Assembly: GCA_019694575.1 (NCBI GenBank) | Contig: JAIBBR010000047.1 | Location: 1-35,542 of the forward strand | Direction: 5' to 3' | DNA from: Myxococcaceae bacterium | GTDB taxonomy: Bacteria; Myxococcota; Myxococcia; Myxococcales; Myxococcaceae | DNA length: 35,542 bases | In this document: in pieces, positions 1 to 8,607 of the stretch | Numbering within the stretch: the first letter of the stretch is position 1 | Layout: the number at the start of each line of letters is the position of its first letter | Made by a program: the position numbers and the translations under genes | Notes under the pieces: model-generated | Database searches by the model: none | Told to the model about the DNA's origin: nothing | What the model saw: only the letters and a program-made list of their open reading frames with translations

Positions 1-101
1 GACGCGAGCACCGTCGCGGTCCAAAACCACATGAGATCAACACCAAGGTTGAACTTGGCAGAGATTCCCGGCGCCAATCTCTTGAGCAAGTGCGAGCTCA
101 T
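1..101 (-). CDS. N-terminus of a membrane protein, possibly a polysaccharide flippase (partial)
   Basis: An ATG at 99-101 on the minus strand opens a frame that stays open to the window edge, giving about 33 codons and no stop. The visible protein begins MSSHLLKRLAPGISAKFNLG and continues with a hydrophobic, Trp-rich stretch containing WFWTATVLA, which looks like a cytoplasmic leader followed by a first membrane segment. An AGAGG sequence lies 7 nt upstream of the ATG and supports the start. The gene follows the CelD/FemAB-like gene after only 23 nt in the same direction, so the two probably share a transcript. The polysaccharide setting suggests a Wzx-type flippase or similar integral membrane protein, but the visible part is too short to assign a family. 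Confidence 0.55.
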   Translation of the reverse strand, partial: MSSHLLKRLAPGISAKFNLGVDLMWFWTATVLA

Positions 102-124
102 GTAAGTGCCTCTAAATAGACCAG

Positions 125-1306
125 CTAGTGACTACGGCCAAACCGCCCGACGAGCTTGCCCAAGGTTGACTTTTGCCATTCTGGACTCTGTCGCATCGCA
201 TACAGCTTGTCCCATGCATTCTGCACCACGCGGCTTTTGAGCCGAGGCGCAACTTCGACCGCTTCTCGAAAAGTGTGCTCAGTAGGCCCCCAGCGCGTTT
301 TCGACACATCATTGCCGGCCGACAGGTTGACGGTCTTAAGCCCCTTTTCGATGGCGTACTTTATCGCTTCAGCCACCGTGGTTGTCATCACGCTGTATTG
401 GCCCCAAGCCGGGTCGTACCCAGAAAAATACAGGTACAGCGAATCGCCCATCAAGAAGCCGACCCGCGTGGCCACCACCTGCTCCTTCAAAATCAGTTGA
501 AAAACCTTGGCGCCGCCCGCACCGGCTTTGGCATTCACGTAGTCGCGCAAGAACGCCTTGCAGTGTTCTTGTGAGAAGACGTTGCCGTGCACCACGGTAT
601 CAGTCAGACTCGAGCGCGCGTTGTGCAAATCGAAAAAACGCTCTAAAGCCGCGGGCAGCGCTTCGGCACTTTCTACCGCCCGAAAGCTGTGCACCAAGTT
701 GTCGCGCTTGAGCGAGTTGTAACACTTGCGCAGTGACTCCTTGATATTGCGCGAAAGGCCGCCTTTGAATTCGTCCCAGGTGGGCTTCATCGACAAGGTG
801 AAGTCGGGCACCTCGCGAGCCCACTTGATGTTTGGGCTCGCCGACAGGGTGCGGTAACCGGGGCCTCCTTGCGGTACGCCGGCCCATTGCACCCAGTCCC
901 ACCCTTCGCGGCGCAGCGCTAAATCAGCGTGAATCGCCCGGTACACTTCGGCCTCGAGCCCGGCCTTGCACACCACGCCGCGAATTTCGGTGACGTACGG
1001 GTCGACGCCGAAAAACTGGAGCACTTTCAACCGCAACGGCCCTTCTGCCGGGCGCGACGACATTAACATGGGCGCCACCGCCACCAATTCGCCCTTCTCG
1101 TCACGAACGCTGCGCAAGCACAGCGTGTCTTTCATCGACATGCGCGACTGGGCAAAGTGCTTCCACCACAGCAGGTTCCAGGTAGGCGTGTGAAAAGGCA
1201 ACCGCAGCGCGGTCTGGGTGGCCAAGGTGTCCCATTCGGGGGCCAGGCTTTCCAGCGCGCTCAAGGAGGTGAACGTCTCGACATGCAAGTGAGTCACGGA
1301 GGCCAA
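125..1306 (-). CDS. CelD/FemAB-like GNAT-fold acyltransferase
   Basis: This 393-residue protein resembles the CelD/BcsL (Acetyltransf_6, BioF2-like) branch of the GNAT superfamily, often found in exopolysaccharide loci. Supporting features are the N-terminal pattern around LAPEWDTLATQT and FHTPTWNLLWWKHF (about residues 22-53), where family members place an aromatic substrate-binding block. A C-terminal GNAT half includes QLILKEQVVATRVGFLMGDS and the aromatic stretch YLYFSGYDPAWGQYSVM. The GYDPAW..YS..T motif is characteristic of this group. It probably acylates a sugar or lipid-linked intermediate in the cytoplasm; the substrate cannot be read from the sequence. The longest frame begins with TTG at 1306; GTG three codons later is an alternative and neither has a good ribosome site. 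It diverges from the WecG-like operon. Confidence 0.75.
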   Translation of the reverse strand: MASVTHLHVETFTSLSALESLAPEWDTLATQTALRLPFHTPTWNLLWWKHFAQSRMSMKDTLCLRSVRDEKGELVAVAPMLMSSRPAEGPLRLKVLQFFGVDPYVTEIRGVVCKAGLEAEVYRAIHADLALRREGWDWVQWAGVPQGGPGYRTLSASPNIKWAREVPDFTLSMKPTWDEFKGGLSRNIKESLRKCYNSLKRDNLVHSFRAVESAEALPAALERFFDLHNARSSLTDTVVHGNVFSQEHCKAFLRDYVNAKAGAGGAKVFQLILKEQVVATRVGFLMGDSLYLYFSGYDPAWGQYSVMTTTVAEAIKYAIEKGLKTVNLSAGNDVSKTRWGPTEHTFREAVEVAPRLKSRVVQNAWDKLYAMRQSPEWQKSTLGKLVGRFGRSH

Positions 1307-1385
1307 GAAGCGTAGCCGAACGTGACAAGGTCGTGGCGCGAAAGCAGCGCAACGGGTAGAGACAGCCCTTTACAAAAAAAAGTCC

Positions 1386-2174
1386 ATGGGTGAACGGCTG
1401 CGCATAGGCGAGGTACCGGTCGACGTGCTGACCTTCGGGCAGGCCCTCGATGACATCGAGGCCTTGGTCGAAGCCGGCCAGGGGGGGTACGTGGTGACCC
1501 CCAACATTGACCACGTGGTGCTGGCTGAAGAGCATTCGGGGTTTCGTGCGGCATATGAAGCGGCCAGCCTTTCATTGGTCGACGGCATGCCGCTGGTGTG
1601 GGCCAGCCGGGCGGTCGGCCGCCCATTGCCTGAACGCATTTCTGGCTCCGACGTGATTCCTCCGCTGATGGCGCGCGCCGCGAAGAAAAAATGGCGGGTC
1701 TATTTTCTCGGCGGGGCCAATGGGGTGGCCCAAGCCACCGCCGAAAAATTGCAGGCCGAGCTGGGGCTTGAAGTCGCGGGCTACGACGCCCCGATGATTC
1801 CCCCTGACCCTGACCCAGAACAGCAGCGCGAAGTGTTGGCGAAAATCAAAGCGGCCAAGCCCGACATCATTCTGGTGGCCCTGGGCGCTCCGAAACAAGA
1901 ATTGTGGATGTACCGCTGCGCCAAAGACTACGCACCCGCGGTGGCCCTGGGCATCGGCGCCGGGCTCGACTTCATTACCGGCCGCATTCGCCGCGCCCCC
2001 GTGTGGATGCAGAAGTCAGGGCTCGAATGGGCACACCGTTTGGCGAGCGAGCCGAAGCGGTTGTGGCGCCGCTACCTGGTGAACGACCCCAAATTTTTGT
2101 TGATTCTGGCGCGCACGTTGAGCCGCCCGACGCATGAGCGCGTCTACCCACACACGCGCCAGGGCCTGAAATGA
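1386..2174 (+). CDS. WecG/TagA/CpsF family glycosyltransferase (GT26)
   Basis: The 262-residue protein has the hallmark blocks of WecG/TagA/CpsF glycosyltransferases, which transfer a sugar (such as N-acetylmannosamine or ManNAcA) onto an undecaprenyl-diphosphate-linked acceptor at the inner membrane face. TPNIDH is at 38-43, DGMP at 66-69 (this Asp is the probable catalytic base in the family), and LGAPKQELW at 166-174. The C-terminus carries the basic stretch [10 protein letters not shown] and a Trp/Arg-rich helix fitting membrane association. Length matches the family. The ATG at 1386 follows an A-rich run without a clear ribosome site, so translation could be leaderless. The stop overlaps the next start by 4 nt (ATGA), coupling it to the deacylase gene. 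The donor sugar is unknown. Confidence 0.93.
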   Translation: MGERLRIGEVPVDVLTFGQALDDIEALVEAGQGGYVVTPNIDHVVLAEEHSGFRAAYEAASLSLVDGMPLVWASRAVGRPLPERISGSDVIPPLMARAAKKKWRVYFLGGANGVAQATAEKLQAELGLEVAGYDAPMIPPDPDPEQQREVLAKIKAAKPDIILVALGAPKQELWMYRCAKDYAPAVALGIGAGLDFITGRIRRAPVWMQKSGLEWAHRLASEPKRLWRRYLVNDPKFLLILARTLSRPTHERVYPHTRQGLK

Positions 2175-2626
2175 GAGCCGTGCTGCAGCGCGTTTCGAGC
2201 GCTTCGGTCACCATCGACGCTCAAGTCAACGGCGCCATCGGCGCTGGGTTGTTGGTGCTGCTCGGAGTGGGCCAAGGCGACACCGAGCGCGAAGTCGAGT
2301 GGATGGTCGACAAGATTTCGGGGCTGCGCATTTTCGAAGATGACGCCGGCAAAATGAACCGCTCGCTGCTCGACACGTCGAAAGCGATGCTCGCGGTCAG
2401 CCAATTTACGCTCTACGCCGACACCCGCAAAGGCCGTCGCCCCAGCTTCGTCGACGCCTGTGAACCGACAGAAGCAAAGCGGCTGTACGCGCTGTTTTGC
2501 GAGCGGGCACGCGCCAAAGGCCTTACCGTCGCCGAAGGCATTTTCGCAGCCGACATGAAAGTGGCCCTGGTGAACGACGGCCCGGTGACCATTTGCCTCG
2601 ACAGCAACGAGGTGCCGAGCCCGTGA
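2171..2626 (+). CDS. dtd: D-aminoacyl-tRNA deacylase (DTD)
   Basis: DTD hydrolyses D-amino acids (and glycine misattached to tRNA-Ala) from tRNAs, protecting translation from chiral errors. The 151-residue protein is full length for the family. It carries the start pattern [16 protein letters not shown], the active-site motif SQFTLYAD at 77-84, and NDGPVT at 135-140, which contains the Gly-Pro dipeptide that the family inserts across the dimer interface as a chirality filter. The ATG overlaps the preceding stop by 4 nt and its TGA overlaps the next GTG by 4 nt. The gene is therefore embedded as the middle member of an otherwise envelope-related operon. Function is confident; the operon placement probably reflects expression economy. 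Confidence 0.97.
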   Translation: MRAVLQRVSSASVTIDAQVNGAIGAGLLVLLGVGQGDTEREVEWMVDKISGLRIFEDDAGKMNRSLLDTSKAMLAVSQFTLYADTRKGRRPSFVDACEPTEAKRLYALFCERARAKGLTVAEGIFAADMKVALVNDGPVTICLDSNEVPSP

Positions 2627-4923
2627 GGGGGGCACGCACCCGCCATTGGCTTCGCCCTGCCTTGCTGTTGTTTTTGCTGACCTTGGTGGTCTTCGCGCGA
2701 GCCGCCTTCAGCACCGAGGCCTTCAGCGCTCGCGACGTGCAGCGCTCATATTACCCACTGAAAATGTATTGGGCCGAACGTGTCAGCCACCTCGAGCTAC
2801 CGCAGTGGTTTCCCTACGATGGCATGGGGCAGCCGTATATTTCGGCGCTCGTTTCTGCCGCGCTGCACCCGCTCAACCTTTTGTACCTGGTGTTGCCACT
2901 CGAGAGCGCGCTCAAGTGGGGCTTGCTGCTGTCTTATTTCGCGGCGGCGTTGGGTGTGTTCGGCTTGGCGCGAAGGTTGGGCCTTATGCAGGCTGGAGCA
3001 TTCACCGCCGCGAGCCTTTATGCCTTCAGCGGCTATTTGATTTCGCTTTCCAATAACCCCCATTACGTGCACGCCGCGGCGGCGCTGCCGTTCGTTTTTT
3101 GGGCCACCCATGCGTATCTCTTCGATGGGCGCGCGGCGGCGCTGCTCGGCGCGGCGGTCAGCCTGGCTTGGGTGGCCTTGGCGGGCGACCCACAAAATTT
3201 TTTCGTCGCGCAGGCGCTGGTGGCGGCGATGTGCTTCATCGCTCCCCCACCCCAACGCGGGGCCACGTTGGTTCGCGCGGGGGTGCTGCTCGCCAGCGGA
3301 GCCGCTCTGGCCGCCGCGCAAATCGTACCCGCGCTCGCGGTGCGCGAGCACATTGCCGCGCAGAACTATTCGTTGGACACGGCGTTGTCGTGGTCGGCGC
3401 ACCCACTGCGGGTGGTGGAGTTTTTCACCGGGCCGCTGTGGCTCGACGCCTCGGCCCAACGCATGCTGCCGGGCATCGCCACTGCTTTTGATGCCGCGCA
3501 TGAAGCCGCCTGGGTCGACTCGCAGCACCTCACTCCCTTGGCGCTGATTTTGGCGCTCACCGCCATGAGCGTGGCGTCGTTTCGCGCGCGCACCGGGGGG
3601 TGGCTTGCAGGCTGGCTGTTTCTCTTCGTGCTGTGGCTGGGGCGGTTCACGCCCATAGCAGGTTTGTTTCACGCCCTGCCGTTGTGGGGCTCGTTTCGCT
3701 ACCCCGAAAAACTCACGCCGTGGCTCTTGCTCGGCCTCTCGTTGGCCGCGGGCGCGGGTCTGCACCACTTGGCGCTCGAAGCCCATGCCCGCCGCCGCGC
3801 GCTGCAATGGAGCGTGCTTGTCACCGCCAGTCTGCTTTTCGGCGCGCTGCTCGAAACGGCGCTGCATTGGCCCAGCACCGCGCTCGCGCAATGGGCTTCG
3901 TTGGGCTCGCTGGCGTCTGAACAGCTCCATGCCAACATAGTGCAGCACTTAGGTACCAGCGCGGCGGTGAGTGGCCTGCTCGCGGCCCTGCTTTATTTGG
4001 CGCGCACCCGGCCGCAAGCGCTAAGTGGCATTGCCGCATTGGTGGCGGTGCATTTGGTGGCGCAAGGCGCGGGGTTGTACTGGCTGACTGGGCTCGAGAC
4101 GCTCGAGACGAAGCCTGAATTGCTCTCTCACCTCACCGCGCCCCCCAAAGTACACCCTCGCGTGCTGTCGCGGGTTGGAACCGCGGCGGTGCCCGACGCG
4201 CTGGGCGCAGTCTCACTCCCCACGTTCATGGCGTACACCACGGCTGAGAGCTTGCGCCCGCTCACGCCGACGCGCTGGGGCGTTGAAAGCATGTCGTCGT
4301 ATTTGCCAGCAGCACACCGCGCGTTGGACAAGAGCGAAGAAGCGCTCCAGGCTTTCGCCCCCCTGTGGGGCACTGAATATGTGCTCACCCGCGAGGGGCA
4401 AACCGTCGACTCGGCACAAGTGGTGGCTCGGTCAGCAGAGCTCAAGCTCTCATTGTGGAAGTTTGAGCATGCGCGCCCGCGGGCGTATTTGAGCCTGGCC
4501 GCGGCGTTGCGGCCGCCACTGTCGGCGGCATCGGCGCAGGCGCTGATGCTGGGCTCACCGCCACTGAGCCAAATCGACGCGGCGCCAGCCCCTGCAAACA
4601 CAGACATTACGGCTCCTGTGTCACTCGGTACGGTTGTCTTTGAACAGTACGCGCCTGAACACGTGGTGCTCTGGGTTGAAGCCGCGGTCGACAGTTATTT
4701 GGTGCTCAACGACGCCGCTCACCCGGGTTGGGAGGCGACTGTCGACAACCAAAAAGCGCCGCTGCTGCTCGCCAACGAAGTCGCACGCGCAGTGGCAGTG
4801 CCCGCCGGCAAACACCGGGTAGCGATGCACTACGCGACGCCGGGCCTTCAATTCGGCGCGTTGGTTTCGCTCGTCACCCTGCTGGCGTTGGTGGCTTTTG
4901 CCGTTTGGAATCGAACTGCATAG
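2623..4923 (+). CDS. YfhO-like integral membrane protein
   Basis: A GTG at 2623, overlapping the dtd stop as GTGA, gives a 766-residue protein. An in-frame ATG at 2497 lies deep inside dtd and is an unlikely start. The N-terminus is a short basic leader and a membrane segment around [16 protein letters not shown], followed by [10 protein letters not shown] and [12 protein letters not shown], the periplasmic loop typical of YfhO/GT-C-like proteins. About ten further membrane segments span to roughly residue 520. A periplasmic region follows with a late block containing [18 protein letters not shown], a hallmark of YfhO C-termini, and a final membrane segment ending VAFAVWN. YfhO relatives decorate cell-wall polymers or lipids with sugars from polyprenyl carriers. 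Here the substrate is unknown; the upstream glycosyltransferase suggests surface glycan work. Confidence 0.85.
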   Translation: MRGARTRHWLRPALLLFLLTLVVFARAAFSTEAFSARDVQRSYYPLKMYWAERVSHLELPQWFPYDGMGQPYISALVSAALHPLNLLYLVLPLESALKWGLLLSYFAAALGVFGLARRLGLMQAGAFTAASLYAFSGYLISLSNNPHYVHAAAALPFVFWATHAYLFDGRAAALLGAAVSLAWVALAGDPQNFFVAQALVAAMCFIAPPPQRGATLVRAGVLLASGAALAAAQIVPALAVREHIAAQNYSLDTALSWSAHPLRVVEFFTGPLWLDASAQRMLPGIATAFDAAHEAAWVDSQHLTPLALILALTAMSVASFRARTGGWLAGWLFLFVLWLGRFTPIAGLFHALPLWGSFRYPEKLTPWLLLGLSLAAGAGLHHLALEAHARRRALQWSVLVTASLLFGALLETALHWPSTALAQWASLGSLASEQLHANIVQHLGTSAAVSGLLAALLYLARTRPQALSGIAALVAVHLVAQGAGLYWLTGLETLETKPELLSHLTAPPKVHPRVLSRVGTAAVPDALGAVSLPTFMAYTTAESLRPLTPTRWGVESMSSYLPAAHRALDKSEEALQAFAPLWGTEYVLTREGQTVDSAQVVARSAELKLSLWKFEHARPRAYLSLAAALRPPLSAASAQALMLGSPPLSQIDAAPAPANTDITAPVSLGTVVFEQYAPEHVVLWVEAAVDSYLVLNDAAHPGWEATVDNQKAPLLLANEVARAVAVPAGKHRVAMHYATPGLQFGALVSLVTLLALVAFAVWNRTA

Positions 4924-4928
4924 TCGTT

Positions 4929-5088
4929 AGGGCCCGCCACAAAATAAACGCTCCATATCAACGCCGATCCATCCCGGCTGTCCGCGTTGCGCTCCCTGCG
5001 ACTTACCACTGGTAAATCTTAGGTCGCGCGCCTCGCCATCCGGGCGCCTCGGCGCAGATCTCGGACCGTTTATTTTGTGGCGGGCCCT
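4929..5088. mobile_element. 160-bp palindromic MITE-like element with 22-bp perfect terminal inverted repeats
   Basis: The left end 4929-4950 (AGGGCCCGCCACAAAATAAA plus CG) is exactly repeated in inverted orientation at 5067-5088. The interior is also imperfectly self-complementary: blocks reading TCC, CGCCGA, CCCGG and TTACCA align when the right half is reverse-complemented, so the whole unit can fold into one long hairpin. TTA lies on both outer sides (4927-4929 and 5088-5090), compatible with a 3-bp target duplication, though the A/T pair also belongs to the repeat. It has no coding capacity. It sits between two convergent genes and could also terminate transcription from both. No second copy was noticed here, so the mobile nature is inferred from the structure. 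Confidence 0.6.
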
Positions 5089-5465
5089 TACGGGGGGCAC
5101 TCTGTCACGCATTCGCCCAGCTGACAGTGTTTGCCGACTTCACACGCGTGGCCGCAACCACCGCAGTGATAAGAATCGCTATTCAAATTCGCGCAGGCGC
5201 CCGCGCAGACAAACTCGTCCTCTGCGCAGCGGGGAGAAAACACCCACCCGCTGGACAGCAATGGAGGTTGCACCTGTTGCGCCGCGACGCCGGGCGACAC
5301 AGTATCGCTGAGTTCTTCCATTTCGCCCTCGAAGCCAACGGGCGCGCCGCCACATGCGGAGGAGCACAGTGCCAGTATCACCATCATCGCGAGACCGAGA
5401 ACAACCTGAAGCAACGCCTGCTGAGAGTGTTTGACTGACTTTTTTTCAATCATACACATACCCAT
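5088..5465 (-). CDS. Cys-rich secreted lipoprotein, possibly truncated at its C-terminus
   Basis: The protein (about 125 residues from the ATG at 5465; later in-frame ATGs are possible) starts with a basic leader, a hydrophobic stretch LQVVLGLAMMVILALC, and SSACGG, which may be a relaxed lipobox. After a low-complexity linker comes a Cys-rich module with FVCAGACANLNSDSYHCGGC and then GHACEVGKHCQLGECV. This CxNLxxDxxHCGGCGxxC pattern recurs in tandem in many secreted myxobacterial proteins. Here only one unit is present, and the reading frame stops two residues after a CPP that usually leads into another repeat. The stop codon TAA at 5088-5090 is formed at the edge of the palindromic element. 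I infer that the element cut off a longer repeat protein, but a naturally short protein is possible. Confidence 0.65.
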   Translation of the reverse strand: MGMCMIEKKSVKHSQQALLQVVLGLAMMVILALCSSACGGAPVGFEGEMEELSDTVSPGVAAQQVQPPLLSSGWVFSPRCAEDEFVCAGACANLNSDSYHCGGCGHACEVGKHCQLGECVTECPP

Positions 5466-5549
5466 TCGCAAAGCCCGTGCCTGATTAAGTCTGCGATATC
5501 GCTATGTCTAACCTGTAGCACATTGCCTCAACGAGGCGTTGTGGGTGGG

Positions 5550-6545
5550 TTAGAAATTCTGGCGCAGGTCCATGTCGCGGTACATCGACGCCACCTGTTC
5601 ACCATAGCCGTTGAACATTGACGTCTTTCGCCGCATCAAGTCGCCAATGCGACGCTCGGTGGCTTGGCTCCAGCGGGGGTGCGCCACCTCGGGGTTCACG
5701 TTCGCATAGAACCCGTACTCGCGCGGCGCGGCGGCCGACCAGGTGGTGCGCGGCTCACGGGTGGTCAGGGTGATGCGCACAATCGATTTCACGCCTTTAA
5801 AACCGTACTTCCACGGCACCACCAAACGCAGCGGCGCGCCATTTTGCCCGGGCAATTCTTTACCGTACAGGCCCACGGCTATCAGCGTGAGCGGGTGCAT
5901 CGCTTCATCGAGCCGCAAACCTTCGACGTATGGCCAGTCGAGCACCCGCGCGCGTTGCCCAGGTAGCTGGTCAGCATCGAGCAGCGTGGTGAATTGCACG
6001 TACTTCGCGGTGCCGAGCGGCTCGACACGTGAAAGCAGCGCCGCGAGGGGAAAACCCAACCAGGGAATCACCATTGACCAGGCCTCGACGCAACGCATGC
6101 GGTACACGCGCTCTTCCAAGGGAAAAAGCCCTGTCAACTCATCGATACCCACCGTTTTCGGCCGCTGCACCTCGCCGTCAATCTGCACGGTCCACGGGCG
6201 GGGCTTCAACGTGCCGGCGTTGGCCGACGGGTCTGCCTTGTCGAGGCCCAGCTCGTAAAAATTGTTGTACGTGGTTACCGCGTCGAATGGCGTCAGCGCT
6301 TCATCGACGGTGAACTCGCCGCGCTTCGCCACGGTGAGCGCCGCGGTCTGGGCCGTTGGCACCGAAGAGACAGGCGCCGGCCGGCCGCGCCCTTCACGGC
6401 TGGTGAGCCCCCATAGCCCGGCGCCCACCACCGCGGTCGTACCGGCGAACAAACCCGCTTGCGTCAAAAACTCACGCCGCTTGGCATAGACCTGCGGAGG
6501 CGTGATTTCTGCAGCCTTCGGCTCTTTGGGCAGCTTGTCACTCAT
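5550..6545 (-). CDS. msrP: Protein-methionine-sulfoxide reductase catalytic subunit MsrP (YedY)
   Basis: MsrP is a periplasmic molybdopterin enzyme of the sulfite oxidase fold that reduces methionine sulfoxide in envelope proteins. The 331-residue protein has a Tat signal with twin arginines at 23-24 ([12 protein letters not shown]), the family block YNNFYELG at 93-100, and the molybdenum-ligating Cys152 within [14 protein letters not shown]. The conserved C-terminal blocks [20 protein letters not shown] and [12 protein letters not shown] are present. Length matches MsrP. Its ATG overlaps the stop of the upstream methyltransferase by 4 nt (ATGA), so the two form an operon. The usual haem-binding membrane partner MsrQ is not adjacent on either side within this window. 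Confidence 0.95.
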   Translation of the reverse strand: MSDKLPKEPKAAEITPPQVYAKRREFLTQAGLFAGTTAVVGAGLWGLTSREGRGRPAPVSSVPTAQTAALTVAKRGEFTVDEALTPFDAVTTYNNFYELGLDKADPSANAGTLKPRPWTVQIDGEVQRPKTVGIDELTGLFPLEERVYRMRCVEAWSMVIPWLGFPLAALLSRVEPLGTAKYVQFTTLLDADQLPGQRARVLDWPYVEGLRLDEAMHPLTLIAVGLYGKELPGQNGAPLRLVVPWKYGFKGVKSIVRITLTTREPRTTWSAAAPREYGFYANVNPEVAHPRWSQATERRIGDLMRRKTSMFNGYGEQVASMYRDMDLRQNF

Positions 6546-7207
6546 GGCGGCTGGGCGTCTTTCGCGCGCACTGCTGATTTAAGAGCCGCCACGCCGATTT
6601 GCACAGAATCGCCTTCGTCCCACGGCTCGCCTTCAAAATCGCGGTAGCGCTCACACGCTTCAAAGCCAGAAAACGCCAACGATTGCTCGAGCAACGCCGC
6701 GGTCAGAAAAGGCCTGCGCAGCCGCAGCAAGCTTGCATTGTCTTTTGCGCCGCCTTGGGCCCGTTCGAGAAAATGCGCGGCAAACGCACGCGGAGGAACC
6801 TGCGCCGAACGTTCGGTCACCAGCCCGCACACCTCGAAGGCCAGCGCCCCGCCTGGTGCGAGGTGCTTGGCAACGCGATCGAGCAGCAACGACAACGCGC
6901 CCTGCCCGTTGGCAAAGGCGAAACAATTGTTCGGCGCAATCACCAGGGGGAACTTCTGTTTCAAGTTGAAGGTGAGAAAGTCTGCCCGTTCGACCGCCAC
7001 TTGGGGGTGAACTTTGAGACGCTCTTTCGCCGCCGACGCCCAGCGCAATGAAGGTTCAATGCCCACCACGGCGTGGCCACGTTCACCCAGCCCATCAATG
7101 ACTTGGCCCAGCGCGCTGCCCAACACGAGCACCGGGCCGCCGTATTCGGCCACCAGGCGGTGGTAGAAAGTGCTTTCGGCATCGAATCGAACCAGCGACA
7201 AGGGCAT
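6542..7207 (-). CDS. SAM-dependent methyltransferase-like protein
   Basis: The protein has a class I methyltransferase core: a glycine-containing motif I equivalent in [15 protein letters not shown], an acidic motif [10 protein letters not shown], and a post-I block VERADFLTF followed by [11 protein letters not shown]. The later [18 protein letters not shown] matches the family's strand 5 region. I place the start at the ATG at 7207 ([12 protein letters not shown]), giving about 221 residues, because an upstream in-frame start would run into the divergent regulator gene. It diverges from that regulator with only 38 nt between them and overlaps msrP by 4 nt downstream. The substrate is not evident. 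Motif I lacks the usual GxGxG density, so binding of SAM is probable but not certain. Confidence 0.72.
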   Translation of the reverse strand: MPLSLVRFDAESTFYHRLVAEYGGPVLVLGSALGQVIDGLGERGHAVVGIEPSLRWASAAKERLKVHPQVAVERADFLTFNLKQKFPLVIAPNNCFAFANGQGALSLLLDRVAKHLAPGGALAFEVCGLVTERSAQVPPRAFAAHFLERAQGGAKDNASLLRLRRPFLTAALLEQSLAFSGFEACERYRDFEGEPWDEGDSVQIGVAALKSAVRAKDAQPP

Positions 7208-7245
7208 GACGGCGAATAGACTAACCCCTACAATCGCCGCTCTCC

Positions 7246-8607
7246 ATGGCCAACGGACCTTCAATACCTGCCCACACCGTTTTAGGCACCCGGCCCAAGG
7301 TCGACCGCATTGCTTCGCAGGAATACCACCTGGTTCTGGTCAACACCGACGCGGCCGGCAAATCGTTCGACTTGGGTACTTCTTTGCGCATCGGCAAGGC
7401 ACCCGACAACGAAGTGGTGTTAGACCACCCGACCGTCAGCCGCAACCATCTCATCGTTCGCCGCCAAGGCGACCAATTTTTGGTGCAAGACTTGGGTTCG
7501 ACCAACGGCACCTTCATTGACGGAGCCCAAGTGCGCGAAGCTTTTCTGCGTGCGGGCGCGCTGCTCGAGGTAGGCGATGTGCAGCTGCGTTTTCAGCCTC
7601 AGGTGAAAGCGCTCGACCTTTCACCCGCCGCCGAAAACCGTTTGGGCGACTTGGTGGGCAAGAGCACCGCGATGCGGCAAATTTTCGCGCTGATGCAGCG
7701 CATTGCACCTACCGACTCGACCCTGCTTCTCGTCGGCGAAACCGGCTGCGGCAAAGGCGCGGCGGCGAAAACGATTCACAAACTCTCGCCCCGTGCGCAA
7801 GGCCCGTTCATCGTCTTCGATTGCGCGTCAGTCTCTGACTCTCTGATTGAGAGCGAGCTCTTCGGCCACGAAAAAGGCGCCTTCACCGGCGCGGTGAACC
7901 AACGCACCGGCTGTTTGGAGCGGGCCGACGGCGGCACACTTTTTTTAGACGAAATCGACGACCTCTCGCTCGACTTGCAGCCCAAGCTGTTGCGCGCGCT
8001 GGAAGACCGCGAGTTCCGCCGGCTCGGGGCTTCGACTTCTCCCATCAAGTTCGACACCCGGGTCATCGCCGCGTCGAAGAAAGACTTGTGGGCAGAAACA
8101 CAGGCGGGGCGGTTTCGCGAAGACTTGTACTTTCGTCTCTCGGTCTTCATCGTCGGCCTGCCGTCATTGCGCGACCGCAAAGAAGACATTCCCCTGTTGG
8201 TCAACGCGTGCGCTGGCAATTTGCTGTGGGAGCGGTTGCCCCAAGCACGCCGCGAGCAATTTTCGAATCACACCTGGCCGGGCAACGTGCGTGAGTTGAG
8301 AAATGCCGTCGAACGGCTCAAGCACATGGCCGATATTCCCGAGTTGGCCACCGAGTCATTCTTGCGCGAGTACAACGGGCCGGCCGCGCCTCAGGGCGAG
8401 AGCTTGCCAGTCAATTACGCGGGGCCGTTCAAAGAGTGCAAAGACGAGCTGGTGCGAGCGTACGAGAAAGAGTACCTGACCCGGTTGCTCTCGAAGTCAA
8501 AGGGTAACATCGCCAAGGCGGCGCGCGATGCAGGGTTAGACCGCAAGCATCTGTACTCGCTGCTTCACAAGTATGAGCTGGTGCAGAGCCCCGGCGAGCC
8601 CGAGTGA
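7246..8607 (+). CDS. FHA-domain sigma54-dependent transcriptional regulator
   Basis: This 453-residue protein has three parts. An FHA domain at about 45-115 carries the phosphothreonine-recognition motifs LRIG, SRNH (65-68) and STNGTF (85-90). A sigma54-activating AAA+ domain at about 133-370 has Walker A GETGCGKG (164-171), the sigma54-contacting loop GAFTGA (211-216) and Walker B TLFLDEID (231-238). A Fis-type helix-turn-helix near the end contains NIAKAARDAGLDRKHLYSLL. It should bind an upstream enhancer and drive sigma54 promoters when its FHA domain reads a phosphorylated partner, probably a Ser/Thr kinase target. Such FHA-type activators are characteristic of myxobacteria. Key motifs are intact, so it is probably active. 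Its targets are unknown; the divergent methyltransferase-msrP operon is a positional candidate only. Confidence 0.95.
   Translation: MANGPSIPAHTVLGTRPKVDRIASQEYHLVLVNTDAAGKSFDLGTSLRIGKAPDNEVVLDHPTVSRNHLIVRRQGDQFLVQDLGSTNGTFIDGAQVREAFLRAGALLEVGDVQLRFQPQVKALDLSPAAENRLGDLVGKSTAMRQIFALMQRIAPTDSTLLLVGETGCGKGAAAKTIHKLSPRAQGPFIVFDCASVSDSLIESELFGHEKGAFTGAVNQRTGCLERADGGTLFLDEIDDLSLDLQPKLLRALEDREFRRLGASTSPIKFDTRVIAASKKDLWAETQAGRFREDLYFRLSVFIVGLPSLRDRKEDIPLLVNACAGNLLWERLPQARREQFSNHTWPGNVRELRNAVERLKHMADIPELATESFLREYNGPAAPQGESLPVNYAGPFKECKDELVRAYEKEYLTRLLSKSKGNIAKAARDAGLDRKHLYSLLHKYELVQSPGEPE

Noticed and set aside
2497-2622. In-frame upstream start for the YfhO-like protein inside dtd
   Set aside because: The added residues are Arg-rich and out of character for a membrane protein leader; GTG at 2623 gives the coupled GTGA overlap and a normal start.
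5127-5438. Plus-strand frame opposite the Cys-rich lipoprotein
   Set aside because: Composition is that of an antisense shadow; the minus-strand frame has a signal peptide and a known Cys pattern.
7208-7264. Longer start for the methyltransferase next to the FHA regulator
   Set aside because: It would overlap the divergent regulator's start and adds a hydrophobic leader not fitting a soluble methyltransferase.
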